A stretch of 64,000 nucleotides of DNA from Linepithema humile (GCF_040581485.1 NC_090130.1:5518001-5582000); one strand, 5' to 3'. Counted from the first letter of the stretch, positions 1-12,037 are shown. Numbers and translations: made by a program. Notes: generated from the letters alone by a model not told the origin.

Positions 1-633
1 GCAGCTGCAAACGATAATTATCTATTCAGATCCGCTTCAGAGCGAGTGAATGTTTCGAGGAGCATCGAAAAGGCGTGACGACAGTACGAGAATAATTTTA
101 TATGCCTACATACTCTGTCGACACGGTGACATCGCGTAACGCATGATTAGCGCCGATGGCGGTTACGTCGCGATGCTATTACCAGCGGACAAATTGAGTT
201 TAATGTCGCGACTTAGGCGTTACAGCCTTGGAGCACACTAAATGATGTTAAAATCGACCGCGTACTGGTCGGTCCGTGTCCATTAAGTCTTTCGGTCTAG
301 GACAGACAGTTTTAGACCATTTTAAGGCAATCGTAATAGCATTCGCCGACGCGCAGAAGTGCTAAGTAGGGGGTTATTACGATATGAAGTTTTCGCTGAG
401 ATTTTGGCCAAGGCCAAAACGTGAAGTAATCATAATGGATTGATTCACTAGAAGGTTCAATAACTGTTATAAGATTTACTAAATGTCATAGATCGCATAT
501 AATAATATATAATTACTTTGAACAGCGATTATCTCTCTCAAAGTGATCGTAATCATATTATAAGAGTAAAATCCAATAATCATAAATTTACTGCAATATT
601 CCATCGTTAAATATGTTTAAAAATTATTTGCAG
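1..633. other. Left-edge non-coding sequence, probably an intron of the protease gene
   Basis: I see no convincing coding exon here. The stretch ends in a splice acceptor (AG at 632-633) that opens the first protease exon in phase 0. It is therefore most likely an intron of that gene. The missing signal-peptide exon would lie further left, outside the window. A short ATG frame near 144-240 has no hydrophobic leader and no splice donor at its end, so I did not call it. Confidence 0.5.
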
Positions 634-2860
634 AATGAGAATAAGACACTCGCCATTGAAGTTAGCGGCCATATAGACTACCTCCATTCGGTCGATGAAC
701 CGTCTGCCGCGGATCACTTACCAAAGAATCGTAAGTGTGCTGTACATCTTTCTATACAGAAATTTCCACTTCTCAGTTAAAAATATTTTTTCAATATCCC
801 CGATTTATTTTTACAGAAACGACGAAATTGTCGCATTTCACAAATTGGAGCGAGTGGTCGGTGTGCGATCGGCACTGTACGCAAAACCGCGTCAGGAGAT
901 GCCGATCGAAAACGGATTGCGGAACCACTGTACTTCGGGTAAATATATATATGCATTACATAATAATTATTATATGTGACATCGCAAATGATTCTCGATT
1001 AATGACTTCTTGTGATATAGGAGGAACGCGGTTGCGAGCATAACAGAGAAGGTCGTCGAAGACGATGCAAGCATCAGCAACGTCGGAGACACCGACAAAG
1101 GAACAAGAAATTTCACGTGGTTCAGGTGAGTCACGCTATACAATAATGTACAATCTTCAAATAACGCGTACGCGATCTCAACAGGTATCTAAAGAAGCAG
1201 ACCGCAGACAAGGAAAGCGAAAGGGCAAGGATAACAAAGAACACTCCAAAGGACACTATGGAAAATGGAGTAAATGGTCGCCTTGTACGAGACTGTGCAC
1301 TACGGAACGTCACAGGTATTCATAGAATTCTGTGTTAAATTGACATCAAGTATGATTGTAGATTTCATATTTTTATTAAACAGATAATGAATAACGGAAG
1401 AATTATCTAAAAATTATCCGAAAAGAAATTTTTGTTGATTAAATAATTAGATAATTAACGTTATTTATTAACACATTCGTTTCGATTAGATGGTGCAAAA
1501 AACCCGGAATATGCGGACGCGATGTGATACGAGAGAGCGCCTACTGCTACGTCGAAGGTAGCTTCTGCCAAAGATGGATTCATCGGAAGATTCGTGGTAG
1601 CCACGAAGATGATGGCGATGGTAAATACCTCATGCAACGTTGGGCATTGCGTGATGAAAACGTGACTAATTAATTTTAACGATTTTCTAGATTTTGTGTT
1701 GGATGAGTTTGAATTGAATCCTAACACTGTGGACAGTTTCGCTTCGGAAAAGAGCTCGAACGCTTGGAAATGCGGAGTGGCGAACGCTCACAAGGGTTCC
1801 CGGTTGTCATATTTCATGCGAATCATTGGCGGTCGTCCGACCACACCTGGAAGCTGGCCATGGCAAGTGGCTGTACTGAATCGACATCGGGTATGTTCGA
1901 GATAACATATGCTTCATATTTTTACCAAACAGATGGAATAACGCAAAAGAGGCAAAATGAAGAAAAATGTAAAATTACAAATGTTAGGAATATCTAGTTA
2001 GCGGCTTACTCAATGCCTTTTCTTTTCCAGGAGGCTTTTTGCGGTGGAACGTTAGTTTCCCCAAGGTGGGTGCTAACTGCCGCGCACTGTATCAGAAAAC
2101 GTCTGTACGTTCGAATTGGAGAACACGATTTAACGGTGAAAGAAGGCACGGAATTAGAGCTCAGGGTACGTGTCGTCGTGATTAAAAGATAATCTTATGC
2201 TTTGTTAAATAATTCTAACTAATTTGTTAACTAATTCACATAGGTGGATTCCGTAATTATCCATCCGGAATATGATGTCGATACTGTTGATAACGACGTG
2301 GCTCTACTCCGTTTACCAGTTACCCTGACCCCGTCTGCTTCAAGAGGAATTGCGTGTCTGCCCGCGCCAAAGCAACCCTTACCCACAAACCAGCACTGCA
2401 CTATTATCGGCTGGGGCAAGTCTAGCGTGACGGACAGTTTTGGAACGGACGTGTTACACGAAGTCAAAGTATGTAATGTCAATTGCTCGATATCGCAAAA
2501 AAAGGATAATTTAATGATATATGCAATCACAATTTAAAAAAATAACAAACATTAAATTTGATTTAGGTTCCAATAGTGTCTACTGAAAGCTGTCGAAAGG
2601 TCTATGTAGATTATAGAATTACGGACAACATGTTCTGTGCCGGCTATGCTCGCGGAAAAATGGATTCGTGCGCAGGTGACAGCGGGGGACCTTTGCTTTG
2701 CAGAGATTGGCGGAAACCCGAGCACCCGTGGACAATTTTTGGTATCACTAGTTTTGGTGAAGGTTGCGGCAAACGCGGCAAGTTTGGTATATACGCCAGA
2801 CTATCTAATTACGTACGCTGGATTACAAAAGTAATGAAGAAGGCAGATGAATACACTTAG
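634..2860 (+). CDS. Secreted trypsin-like serine protease with two thrombospondin type-1 repeats (3' nine exons)
   Basis: Nine exons join in frame: 634-730, 817-938, 1021-1125, 1185-1315, 1490-1620, 1691-1890, 2031-2165, 2244-2468 and 2567-2860. They total 1440 nt, or 479 residues plus stop. All introns are GT-AG and 59-174 nt long. Two thrombospondin type-1 repeats are visible: residues about 41-95 (NWSEWSVCDRHC, then RVRRC and later RRRRC) and about 133-182 (GKWSKWSPCTRLC, then further Cys). Between them is a very basic Lys/Arg stretch. An S1 protease domain follows. Its activation site is FMR|IIGG at residue 239. The catalytic triad is His281 (TAAHC), Asp325 (DNDVALL) and Ser421 (GDSGGP). 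Asp415, six residues before the serine, is the trypsin-type S1-pocket residue, so cleavage after Lys/Arg is expected. Cys223 before the activation site probably tethers the propeptide. All catalytic residues are intact, so this looks like an active zymogen. The signal peptide is off the left edge. It ends tail-to-tail with NudC. The substrate is unknown; extracellular or matrix binding through the repeats is inferred from the family. Confidence 0.93.
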
Positions 2861-3150
2861 AAAATACGCTTTTTGTGCATTATAATAATTATAATTAACG
2901 CATAAATAACGCGTTGTAGCCGACGCGTTTTTAAAGAAAGATTTTCTGAAACAATGAAAAATATGACAGACAATCAGAATATAAGAGTTTTAAGATGTAT
3001 CCCAATTGGTCATACATCAGTAGAACGAAAAATATGTACAAATCTACGCATTTAAAACACCAAGTATAAAGCTAATTATGTTATAATTTGCTATTATATT
3101 ACACATTCTTCACTTTCCTTAGAAACACGTTTGTACCGTTTTATATAGGA

Positions 3151-3156
3151 AATAAA
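3151..3156 (+). terminator. Poly(A) signal AATAAA for the protease gene
   Basis: This AATAAA lies about 290 bases past the protease stop and is followed by a T-rich stretch. It is the clearest plus-strand signal in the spacer, but the real cleavage site is not visible in sequence. Confidence 0.5.
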
Positions 3157-3538
3157 GTGTAATTTTTATAAAACGTAACGCAGTTGATTGCGTTTATATT
3201 TTTTCTTACTTATCTTTGAACTATACGTCTATCAATGATTATATATTAATTGATATAGTTGGAAATTTAAGAAATCGCATTAGAGAGACTTATACAATGT
3301 TTATTTTTCGATTATTTTTATAAATTGTAATTCATTCTTTTATACTTGAAACGCTATATAGAAATTAAATATTTGCAATTGTGCGTTTCTGTTTTTACTT
3401 GCAAATAAGAAAAATATAAAAATTATCCAAGTGTAAAAACAACATTTTCATCCATGGTAGAGATCTGATTCTATACTTTAATCTAATACAGTACTGCCAT
3501 CTTCTGCAACCTTTGAAATATTTCGTAATTTATCGACT

Positions 3539-3544
3539 TTTATT
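3539..3544 (-). terminator. Poly(A) signal (AATAAA on the minus strand) for NudC
   Basis: TTTATT on the plus strand reads AATAAA on the minus strand, about 145 bases past the NudC stop. Another copy at 3672-3677 is only 12 bases past the stop and is probably too close to be the main signal. Confidence 0.4.
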
Positions 3545-3688
3545 TATAAACACCGGATGCAAAAGATCGCACACTGTATTGTGGTAATGATTGAGATGTA
3601 GTTTAATAGATGTAATTAATGTGATATCGTAATATTATTAAGCGTGTTAGCGTTTCATTAAGTTCATTGTATTTATTTGTGAGACGAA

Positions 3689-4697
3689 TTAATTAAATTT
3701 ACACTTGGAAAAGTCCATTTCGGGATGTTGTTGCATGAACCTAAAAAAATACGATAGATTACTAGAAACGTCAATATCAGCATATAACAAACAATTATAA
3801 AATTATTAATGAAATGTTTCTACTTTTTGATGACGTCCTGTTTCTTCTGCTCGTCAGATGTTGGAAGTCCTAGTTCCTTCTGTCTCTGATCATACATCAT
3901 CTTCTCCACGAGGCCTCTTGTCTCTCCATCAAGGTCAGAGAGTTTACTAGGTTCGGGGTTCACTTTCTTCGTGCTGATTTCTGGTTCGCTTGTTATTACA
4001 TGCGCCCACCATTGCATCTTATTCACCTATAAAACGTTCGTTTTAATAGTCGGTTGTAAGAAATATCGCAATTTATATATTATGTTATTTATCATTTCGC
4101 CATAAATTTAGTAGGATTAATTAATACATACATAATTTGACGTTAATAATATCTGGCTCTCGCAGATTCTGAATGCGATATTTTGCATCTTTTATAGATT
4201 ACTTATCATACATACATCGGTGTAATTTCCTGAACAAATTGTTTTTACGATAATCAGACATGGACAAATTAATTGGAACTTATAAACGCTGTATTTGCAA
4301 GGACATGGTCAACCCGATTTCTTGCCGATTGGTCGCGCGTATCTTGAATCTCCATCTGCGACTGGACGATTTTAGAACCGTCGGAATAGTGATTCCGACA
4401 CTGTACCGGCAAGGCCGAAGACCGGCGAGGCCGTGAAAAAGTGTATTACCGACGTGCGAGCACGGGCTATGTCTGGTGTGTGTGTGTATGCCCACGACTC
4501 ACCTTTTCCAGATTAATCAACAACACTTTCCCGTCCTCAATTACCCAAGTAGATTCTTCCAGCTTGACCTCATGCGGGAAATCCCCGTCGAGAATCGGCG
4601 TATTGGGCTTCACTCCGCAGGATAGGTGCTTCTTCGTGATCTTCACCATCACATCCCTCGGTCTGATCGAAAAATTCACCTTTAATGGCACTCTCAC
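3689..4697 (-). CDS. nudC: Nuclear distribution protein NudC, C-terminal half (last three coding exons)
   Basis: Three minus-strand exons join in frame: 4697-4503 (65 codons), 4026-3824 and 3740-3689. The introns are GT-AG, 476 and 83 nt. The first exon carries the core of the CS (p23-like) domain, with VRVPLKVNFSIRPRDVMVKI and EESTWVIEDGK. The second carries the NudC-specific part, with NKMQWW, SKLSDLDGETR and MMYDQRQKELGLPTS. The third ends HPEMDFSKCKFN and stop, which is the family's characteristic C-terminus. NudC is a conserved cytoplasmic co-chaperone that works with Hsp90 and the dynein/LIS1 pathway in nuclear positioning and cell division. The 149 residues here are a little under half of the usual length of about 330. 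The upstream exons (acidic/Lys-rich middle and the N-terminal FFSFL-type segment) should lie to the right, but I could not find them. The exon starting at 4697 enters in phase 0 exactly where the family has the start of the CS fold. The gene is very probably functional, because the exons are intact and highly conserved. Confidence 0.95.
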
Positions 4698-6277
4698 CTG
4701 TAACGCAGAAAATACAACATAAGCTCATTTATTCGCTCGAGCATAGATCGCTCACACGTGGCAAAACTCGAATCATCTAGACAAAAATTTCGTCGGAATC
4801 CAACGATATCTTATCGCAAGCAAAGAATCTTTATAAATAAATTATATCATAAAAGTATATCCCTTTTACTCCTTCATCATGCCTTTTCCGTCCTGCGATA
4901 AATTCATCGCGAACTTGTATCGATTTATTTCGGCGGACAGTCTTAGCATAATGACACGCAAAAATAATGACTGCAGACCCCCATGGATAGTTGGTATACC
5001 CAAACGAAGAGAGAATGATCGGCGGTGAGGGTGAGAATCGTTGTTAACGTTCTGCACGGGCGCGCTCTCTGTCCTTCTACGATTACGATCTCGATGCAGA
5101 TCATTGTGATCCGAATCGCCGCGACCTCGGGCGCGAATTTCGGAAATGAAAAATCGCAATGACCTCACAAGGGAACCTTGAACGTTCGGAAGGCATTCAA
5201 ACCTTTCGAGTGCGAGGGGAAGACGAAAGATGCAGTGTAATGATCTGTGAAACAAAATGGCAAAAGTTCGGCATTCCTGGGGTATACTTCATTAAATACG
5301 AAGCGTTCTAATTGATGGTGGACATGTATGGATCAGATCTTGACTTAGGGTCATTGCCGGATCAAGAAAAGATTGGTCACGAATGTGACCGTTTGCTTTG
5401 TGAGAAAACATTCGAATCTAGAGTATCGAACGATCCTTTTTCTATTGAGTCATCTGTTTGCGCGATCGTTTGAGTCATCGTCAAGATTATGACAGTAATA
5501 TTAATTGCCAATAATTTCGTACTTGAAAATATGACTAATTGTAAGTAACTTATGCCAACTCTTTTCAACAACCGGCCTAAAGCATGTGAAAATACAAACT
5601 TCAATTGAAACATTTTTTTAATTTTTTATCTGTGATAATTTTTAACCGCCTAAAAAGAATTTTCTACTTTTTGTATAATGTATTAAAAATGAGTTATAAT
5701 CCTGATTTTCTAATTCAATTAGTTTTTCACAAATAATCACCTACATAGTATCTAATTAAGCTGAAAGCCTGAAAGATTCCAATGCGAATCATGCGAAGTG
5801 AGCAATAAAATTCATCAATATTCAATATCGCGACGACAAAGTGATTTCCGCGCATTTTATGCACATTTTTATTTCAATTTCATTCTGTGGTAAATACACA
5901 ACTTAACGTTTCGTAATGCGTACGCTAATTCCGTTGCGTTATCTTGGACATTACCTCGAATTTTTTTTTTCGGTTTATTATTCAAATGACAAGGCGAGGC
6001 CTCACATATTTACGTAATTTTAACGCTACGTAATTCTTAACTTTGTAACGTGATGCTATTTGCGGCCGTGTAGTCTGATCATTTACGGTATGAGTGTTCG
6101 AATCTCGCGATTAAACCGACGCACTGTCTTCAATCTTAATCGATTCGTTACACAGAAATAAAATCTAAGAAATGCTGATTATTCCAGAATTTATGTGTAT
6201 ACATTATTTATTACTGAGATTCTAGTGCTCATATTTTTATACCTTACATCTCTAATAATTTTCATTGTTTCAATAAG
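4698..6277. other. AT-rich stretch upstream of the visible NudC exons
   Basis: This should contain NudC intron sequence and perhaps further NudC exons, but no frame here matches the expected WTQTL-type segment that precedes the CS domain. A 129-codon minus-strand frame (4866-5255) has no domain I recognise and does not join in frame to the NudC exon. A plus-strand ATG frame near 4951 ends in GTGAGG at about 5029 and could be a small exon; support is weak. Confidence 0.4.
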
Positions 6278-6541
6278 GCGAACAAAACAGCTGATAGTGC
6301 GTCATGTTGCGGAGATCATCATCTCGCAGCTCGTTCTTGGATTCTCAGCGGCCACGACAACGACGATAGTGGCGGAGCCGGGTGCACCGGTGCGTGGAAA
6401 CGGATCATGGCTACCGACTTTGCGCCCGACATTAACGAAGTGGAATATCATTATAAAAGCGGCAACGAGAAGGCGAGGAAGAAGACGGTCGTAGCGCTAA
6501 GACCGCTTGCTCCGCCGAGGCCTAGTCTAAGTAGACTGTGA
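6278..6541 (+). CDS. Candidate terminal coding exon of an unrecognised protein
   Basis: A pyrimidine-rich acceptor (TTTTCATTGTTTCAATAAG, AG at 6276-6277) opens an 87-codon frame that closes at TGA 6539-6541. The acceptor at 6289-6290 would also keep this frame open. Composition shifts abruptly to GC-rich codons here. The residues look like real protein: SASCCGDHHLAARSW, an Asp/Gly stretch (GHDNDDSGG), TDFAPDINEVEYHYKSGNEK, and a basic Pro-rich tail ending PLAPPRPSLSRL. There is no transmembrane segment in this frame. An overlapping AT-rich frame at 6195-6494 starts with a hydrophobic run but has coding-unlike composition. AATAAA at 6937-6942 could end the transcript. I found no upstream exon with matching phase, and I do not recognise the family. 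It could also be a chance open frame. Confidence 0.33.
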   Translation, partial: ANKTADSASCCGDHHLAARSWILSGHDNDDSGGAGCTGAWKRIMATDFAPDINEVEYHYKSGNEKARKKTVVALRPLAPPRPSLSRL

Positions 6542-9500
6542 CGTATACGCTTTAACAATCTTCGAGATATTCGCGGAATGCCTGTTACAAGATCAATTCA
6601 ACGCTATAAATAAGAGTTCTTGTTTGTTTTTTGTAATCACAATGATACCACACTTTTCTTTAAGTTATTATTTGGTAATATTGCTCTCGAACGATATTAT
6701 TCTCTTATTTATTCTATGAGACTACTTACGCACTATTATGATCGAAATCTGATCAATATTGCTGACAAGTCATATATACTGTACAAGCGGAGTTAGTTAG
6801 TTTTTTGCTGGTTTAAATAGTGCGCAAAGGTCAATCATTCTTATGTGTTTTGTGATTGGTAACGACAGCTGTATTGACAGAGCTTGTCTTCAGGATTTCT
6901 TACCGAACAAAGAATTAATGATATCTAATCATGCGTAATAAAGATTAAAAGCATGTTTTGTTTGACTTTGATTGCGTTAAATAATTTAGGTTCAAAGCTG
7001 ATTAAGTAATTTTAGTATATGTATAGTGTGTAGCGCGTATCAAGATGGATAAAGAAGCACAATGTCAGGATTGATATCAACTTTTACAATTTCCTAAGCT
7101 TTTACGAATTTTTAGCAATAATAATTTTACGTGAATTTGATTTACAACGGGTTTTTTTCTAATAAAACAATTGATTAAAACTTTGAACACTTAACAATAA
7201 ATTTTGATTTCTTCGCATTTGCTTCCTTAAATTTTTTATTTCGAAAATATTTGAATAATCTGTAAAAAGACGTTGAAAAAACGTTTTGAATTTGCAATTA
7301 AAAATATCATTAAATTTATAGTCATAATCACGAACGATTTTGAGTATTATCGAGAATAGAAATTTGCATATTAAATAAAAATTCTGAAAATATGATACCA
7401 TCGCCAATTTTGTTTACACAGTTCACGTATTTCATTGTTATTCTTATCACTTTAACCTGGCACCCGCATAAAACAGATGTATCGTATTGATGCCATGACT
7501 GCCAGACTTGCGAAACGCTTGTTCTTACTATCGTGTAGCCGCACCGAGATCGCGTAAACGCAACATCTTTTCATACGTACGAAGGTATGCGCCTTTCGTT
7601 GAGTGCAAGTCATTACGTATGGTAGACGGATACCGAGACAACGATGACGGTAACGAGCAGCATCATTGACAGCTCGCAATATGAATGCGCGATAGTAATT
7701 AGAAATGGAAATAGGGTTACCTGCTTGTCGGCTTTATAAAGTAGTATACGAGACACATAATTAGCATTGTTGCTCCACTGTGAGTTAAGCAAATTTTCAT
7801 AAGAATAATAATGTCTTCGAATAATCCGGCGCTTTGCAAGAATACTCGCGATTAGATTTCTAATATCTTTAAATTTAAACAAATTAAGATTTGATTTAAG
7901 CATCATATTAATTTAATGATTCGTATATAAGTAGACTGGTCGAATTCTAAAAATTTCCAAAATTTGTTTTATGCTATCACAAGCGGTTGTGAAAGACGCA
8001 TGTCAATAATTTATTATGAATAGCCGACGTTTATAGGTGAACTAAAAAATTCTGTTGAAGACTTTTCTTCATCAAAATAACGGAATAACATTTACGTGAT
8101 TCCTTAAATTAGAATGTTCAGCCATTTATAAACACTTAAATAAGTTTATAGCTTTTATAATTCAGCAGCATGTATGCAGATTCATCAAATTCCATAAAAT
8201 TCTGTTTTTTATGTATACGCTTAATGGTGTTTATCGATAATCAGCATTAGAAAAATCATATACTAATTACTTCCGAACTTCACGCGATTTCATCATTCAG
8301 CAATATAATATACGAAAACATCGTCCGATTTTAATTGTACATTCTTTTCAGAACTTACGATTTATTTGATTATTTTTAAAAGCATAGTTATAATAACATA
8401 TTGTAATTTATTAGAATCACGTGCGTCCCGGTTGATGATATTTCGCGTATATTCGCTAATTATAGCCAATGCTATCGGTGCCGTAAATGACACAAGGCAC
8501 TAAAAATGTAGAAAAATCGCTGTTCGTACGTTATTGCCACACAAGTTTATAGTCTCGGATGTGGTAAAGCCCCATCGGAAGATTTCGAGATTCGGCTTGC
8601 TGCCGCGAACGGGCGAACGTGATTCCGAAGGCTGCTGAGAAGCCACGCGTCGTCTCGCTCGCGGATAATCGATTTATTTGGCGCTTCGTCGGAATCCTTG
8701 ATACTAAAGGATTGGACACGTTTACCAGACCTCGGTTGCGTAATCGAATAGTTCGCTCGTTACTCACGTGCCTTTTTCTGATACAGAGATCTCACGGCGA
8801 GATCAAAATTTATAATCATGATTCTTGGCGACTCAATGTCGCGTGGCGCATTAGAATACGAACGAGATTTTTCACGCGTGAAAAATTGGTATTCGTGCGA
8901 GGAAGAAGAAGAGATTAATTAATCGCTAATGTCAATAATCGTTCAATGAACTTTGAAAAAGATTTGAATTATCTCTCATAGTATCTCTTCAAAGAACCAA
9001 GGACGACGCGAAACGTAAGCGAAAATAAGCCTATACGCAAACAAGGTGTTGACACACTTTAGTAACTACAAAAACTACTTACAAAAAACATTAAGTAAAT
9101 AGTTAAAACCGCTCTTCGGAATAAACATTAAAAATAATTCTAATCCAAAATTACTGTTACAAGTATTTATACTTATTTTATTCATTCTATTTTTAATTAA
9201 GATCGATCATTTTATCTTTGTTCGCTTTTATAATGTAGCTTCTGAGCACGCTAGTGCCAGACATAATTTTCAAAACATGAAGACTCGATTGGCTACGGTG
9301 CCAAGGAACACCATAGAGAGGGGACATGTTTTTGCATCGATTAGAAACCAAGGCTGCTTTATAGTAGTAATATTTTAATATTCATATCGCAACGGCATAT
9401 TAGAGGATGAATAAAGCGTAGTTGGCGGCGAAACAATCCGAAAGAATGTTGGAAGGCAACCGAGGAAATGTTGTTCTCGAACAATGAAGTATGTAAAAAT

Positions 9501-10600
9501 ATCGGAGGAATATTAAATATAAAGACGTCGAGAATGATCTGCATATAGACATTTAACGCGGACATTGATTGGTTTACACTCATTCTAGAATTAAGTGAAC
9601 AAACACGGAATACAAAGAACGATAGATTCTATATGAAACTTCAGCATCGATATTAAATATTCATGGCGACGATAATGGACGCTATGAATGGCCTCACTTG
9701 ACGAAGCTGGTACAATAGAAAAGTAGGAACGAATAAGTATGCGGATGTCGTTCAATGTTAAATCAGCCCGAATAGCTTTACGTGGCATGCCGCTTACATC
9801 AGAACTTGATAACTATCAAATTACAAAGTTATTCTAGCGTATAATCTTAAGAATTCTCACTAAAATTTTCGAAATATGTTTTCAGTTTCAATAAAAAAAA
9901 AAAAACTTTGTCGTACTATCACAATGATAATGCATTCTAAAAATAATTTGCGTTGATCACAATTAACGGCAACCTGCACATAATGCTTCTCACATCGTTA
10001 CTTAATGCTACAAAATCTGGTTTTTAAATTAGCAATTATCCATACGAGCGCCGTCTCGCGTTTTTCATAATCAGTTACAGCTTGTTATGGCAGAAGTTAT
10101 AATTATCCCGTGACAACCGTTTCATTTAATGCACGTTTTTGCAAAACCAGATATTGTTAGCGCTGTACAATTCTTTTGGTGATAAAACCAAGTGCGGTGG
10201 AAATATAAAAAATGAATTTACGACTGCCGGTAAGTGCTGCAAACTGAATATATATTCAAACAGTAGCTGTGTGAGCCACGATGGCGATTCATGCCGTAAT
10301 CAATAACTGTCATCAAATAGCGAATGCGCCAACCCGCGGAGATGCAGAAAAGAGGTGAGAAAGCAGATGCAAGGCATAGACAAATAGTGCGAATGCGCAT
10401 CCGATTCGAAGAGAAATTCACGTTGCGGACTTTATGCAATTTGCGATGATGCGCATTAGTCAAAAAAACGGGGAAAGGAGCGGGCGAAGATAATAAGAAC
10501 GCAATACGCGCGAAAATACGGCGCGTAATTTATATGCATGAAAAGATGTTGCAAGAGACGCGGCACTCTTGCGAGATTAAATCAAAGCTGCCGTCGCGAT
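6542..10600. other. AT-rich non-coding stretch without a supported gene
   Basis: This is mostly AT-rich and closed in all frames beyond about 100 codons. One moderately GC-rich patch at about 8550-8920 is open on both strands. On the minus strand it ends in a consensus donor at 8768 (CAC|GTGAGT); on the plus strand it follows a fair acceptor near 8786. The two readings exclude each other, and I have no protein match for either. Confidence 0.4.
7721..7866 (-). CDS. Weak candidate internal exon, minus strand
   Basis: A minus-strand stretch bounded by AG at 7868-7867 and a CAG|GTAACC donor at 7721-7720 is open for 48 codons, entering in phase 1 and leaving in phase 0. It reads, for example, NLIASILAKRRIIRR and SQWSNNANYVSRILLYKADK. 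It does not resemble the missing part of NudC, and the acceptor lacks a strong pyrimidine tract. It is listed only because both splice signals and the frame agree. Confidence 0.13.
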
Positions 10601-10792
10601 AATGAGCGCCGACAATGGATGCGCTTCCCGAAGTAAGAGTGTATCGCGCCACGGGCGTTAAGGTAAAAATTGTTGCAGTCGGTAGACGCGGAATTCAGGT
10701 CGCGGCGAGGAGCAAGCCGACGAGGCAGGAGGCCGTAGGTAAATATTTCTTCACACCATAATCTGGAATCGGGCTGATGTAGGTCGCGTGTT

Positions 10793-10810
10793 ACTCTCTC
10801 TCTCTCTCTC
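10793..10810. repeat. (CT)n microsatellite
   Basis: Nine CT dinucleotides, continuing into a pyrimidine-rich run. Confidence 0.9.
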
Positions 10811-10959
10811 TTTTCTCCTCTCTGTTTCTCTTTACACTTTAATCATCAATATATCTACCTTAATAAGCGAGCTGATGTGGATCACGATTAAAATCGTGAC
10901 GTACAAAGCAAATTTATAAATTAGATATTAGATATTTCCCAAACTATTAAGTAACAGCA

Positions 10960-10979
10960 ATATATATATATATATATAT
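10960..10979. repeat. (TA)n microsatellite
   Basis: A simple TA dinucleotide run of about ten units. Confidence 0.9.
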
Positions 10980-11604
10980 TGTAAGCTGGATTATTTCATC
11001 ATTTAATATTAATAGAAACTAAATAGTACATTTATCACAAAGCATTTTTATTCAATTATTGGAAATATTCTGTGTCTATGATGCAATAATTAAAAAAAAA
11101 AAAGAAATTAAATACTTTTTTCGCGATATGCAAATATCGGGCGCAATCTACGGAACACGCTGACCTCTCTCCTCGTTTTCTACGTTATCCTCGATTACCG
11201 TTGATTGACGAGGCCCGCCGACAGGACGCCGAGGTGGAGTGCGATATTAATCGTTCGGCGCTTTACCACGATGCTCGAGCGACACGTCGTCGGCGGGGGG
11301 AGGCGGCTGCGGCTCTCCGCTACGATGGTACCAATGTGTCGCCCTCGGTTTTCTCGGCGAAACCGTGGTCCAGCGCCGGCGATGTGCGCGACGATCAGAA
11401 TTCCAGGCCGGGTGAGACCGGTTCCTCCCGAAAAATTGGCGCCGAGCTGACCGCGTCTTGGGTCAAAGAACGGCCTTGCCTCCCGTCCGTCCCTCACTCC
11501 CGTTCTCTCCGCCACCTCTCCCGTCGTGACTGCTCCCTGCGCTTTTCGCGTCCTCGCAGTTCCCCTTCCCACTGCGATTCGCCACCAGCACACACCATCC
11601 GCGG

Positions 11605-11734
11605 GCGTCAGTGGCGTAAACACGTCTTATGTCAGGGAGAAAAAAAATAACGAAGACGGTGATAATATTACGTGTCTCACCCTACAATCATTGCGTATCA
11701 GATGCTTCCTATTCGGCCATGAAATCGGGAGTCG
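11605..11734 (+). promoter_or_regulatory. Candidate initiator and first exon
   Basis: GCGTCAGTGG carries the arthropod initiator core TCAGT, with the predicted +1 A at 11610. The presumed exon runs to a strong donor at 11735 (GTCG|GTAAGT). Just before the donor is ATG at 11719 with a good context (GGCCATGA), giving five codons (MKSGV) and one base. No clear TATA box or downstream element is visible. The strand is set by the donor. Without transcript data it remains a guess that this is used. Confidence 0.22.
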
Positions 11735-12007
11735 GTAAGTGTTAAACCGAGGCTCCAAACCGAGAATTTTTATGGTGCCTATTCAGGGTCAAACGTGTCA
11801 GTGTTTTACACGCGGTCTTTAGCATTTGATGGAGCGATCCGCAGTAATCTTAGAACTACTGTGTTTAATTGATGACGGCATGCTAATTTCAGCTAGAAAC
11901 TCGGCATTAGTAAAGACCATAAAGTAATTACGAATAAATCACGTATTTATCCAATATTCATCCACCGTCAGTCAACGACTTCGACATTATCCTTGACGAA
12001 GTACAGA

Positions 12008-12037
12008 GGGAGAGAGAGAGAAAGAGAGAAAGAGAGA
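12008..12037. repeat. (GA)n imperfect microsatellite
   Basis: A purine run of GA dinucleotides with AAAG interruptions. Confidence 0.9.

Larger units (their letters stand above)
2861..3688. other. Convergent intergenic spacer with both 3' UTRs
   Basis: This is AT-rich sequence between the protease stop codon and the NudC stop codon on the opposite strand. It holds candidate poly(A) signals for both genes and no coding frame. The two transcripts are convergent, so their 3' UTRs may approach or overlap one another. Confidence 0.7.

Noticed and set aside
4866..5255. 129-codon minus-strand frame as the missing NudC exon
   Set aside because: It has none of the conserved NudC residues, and its only nearby donor would create a stop when joined to the exon at 4697.
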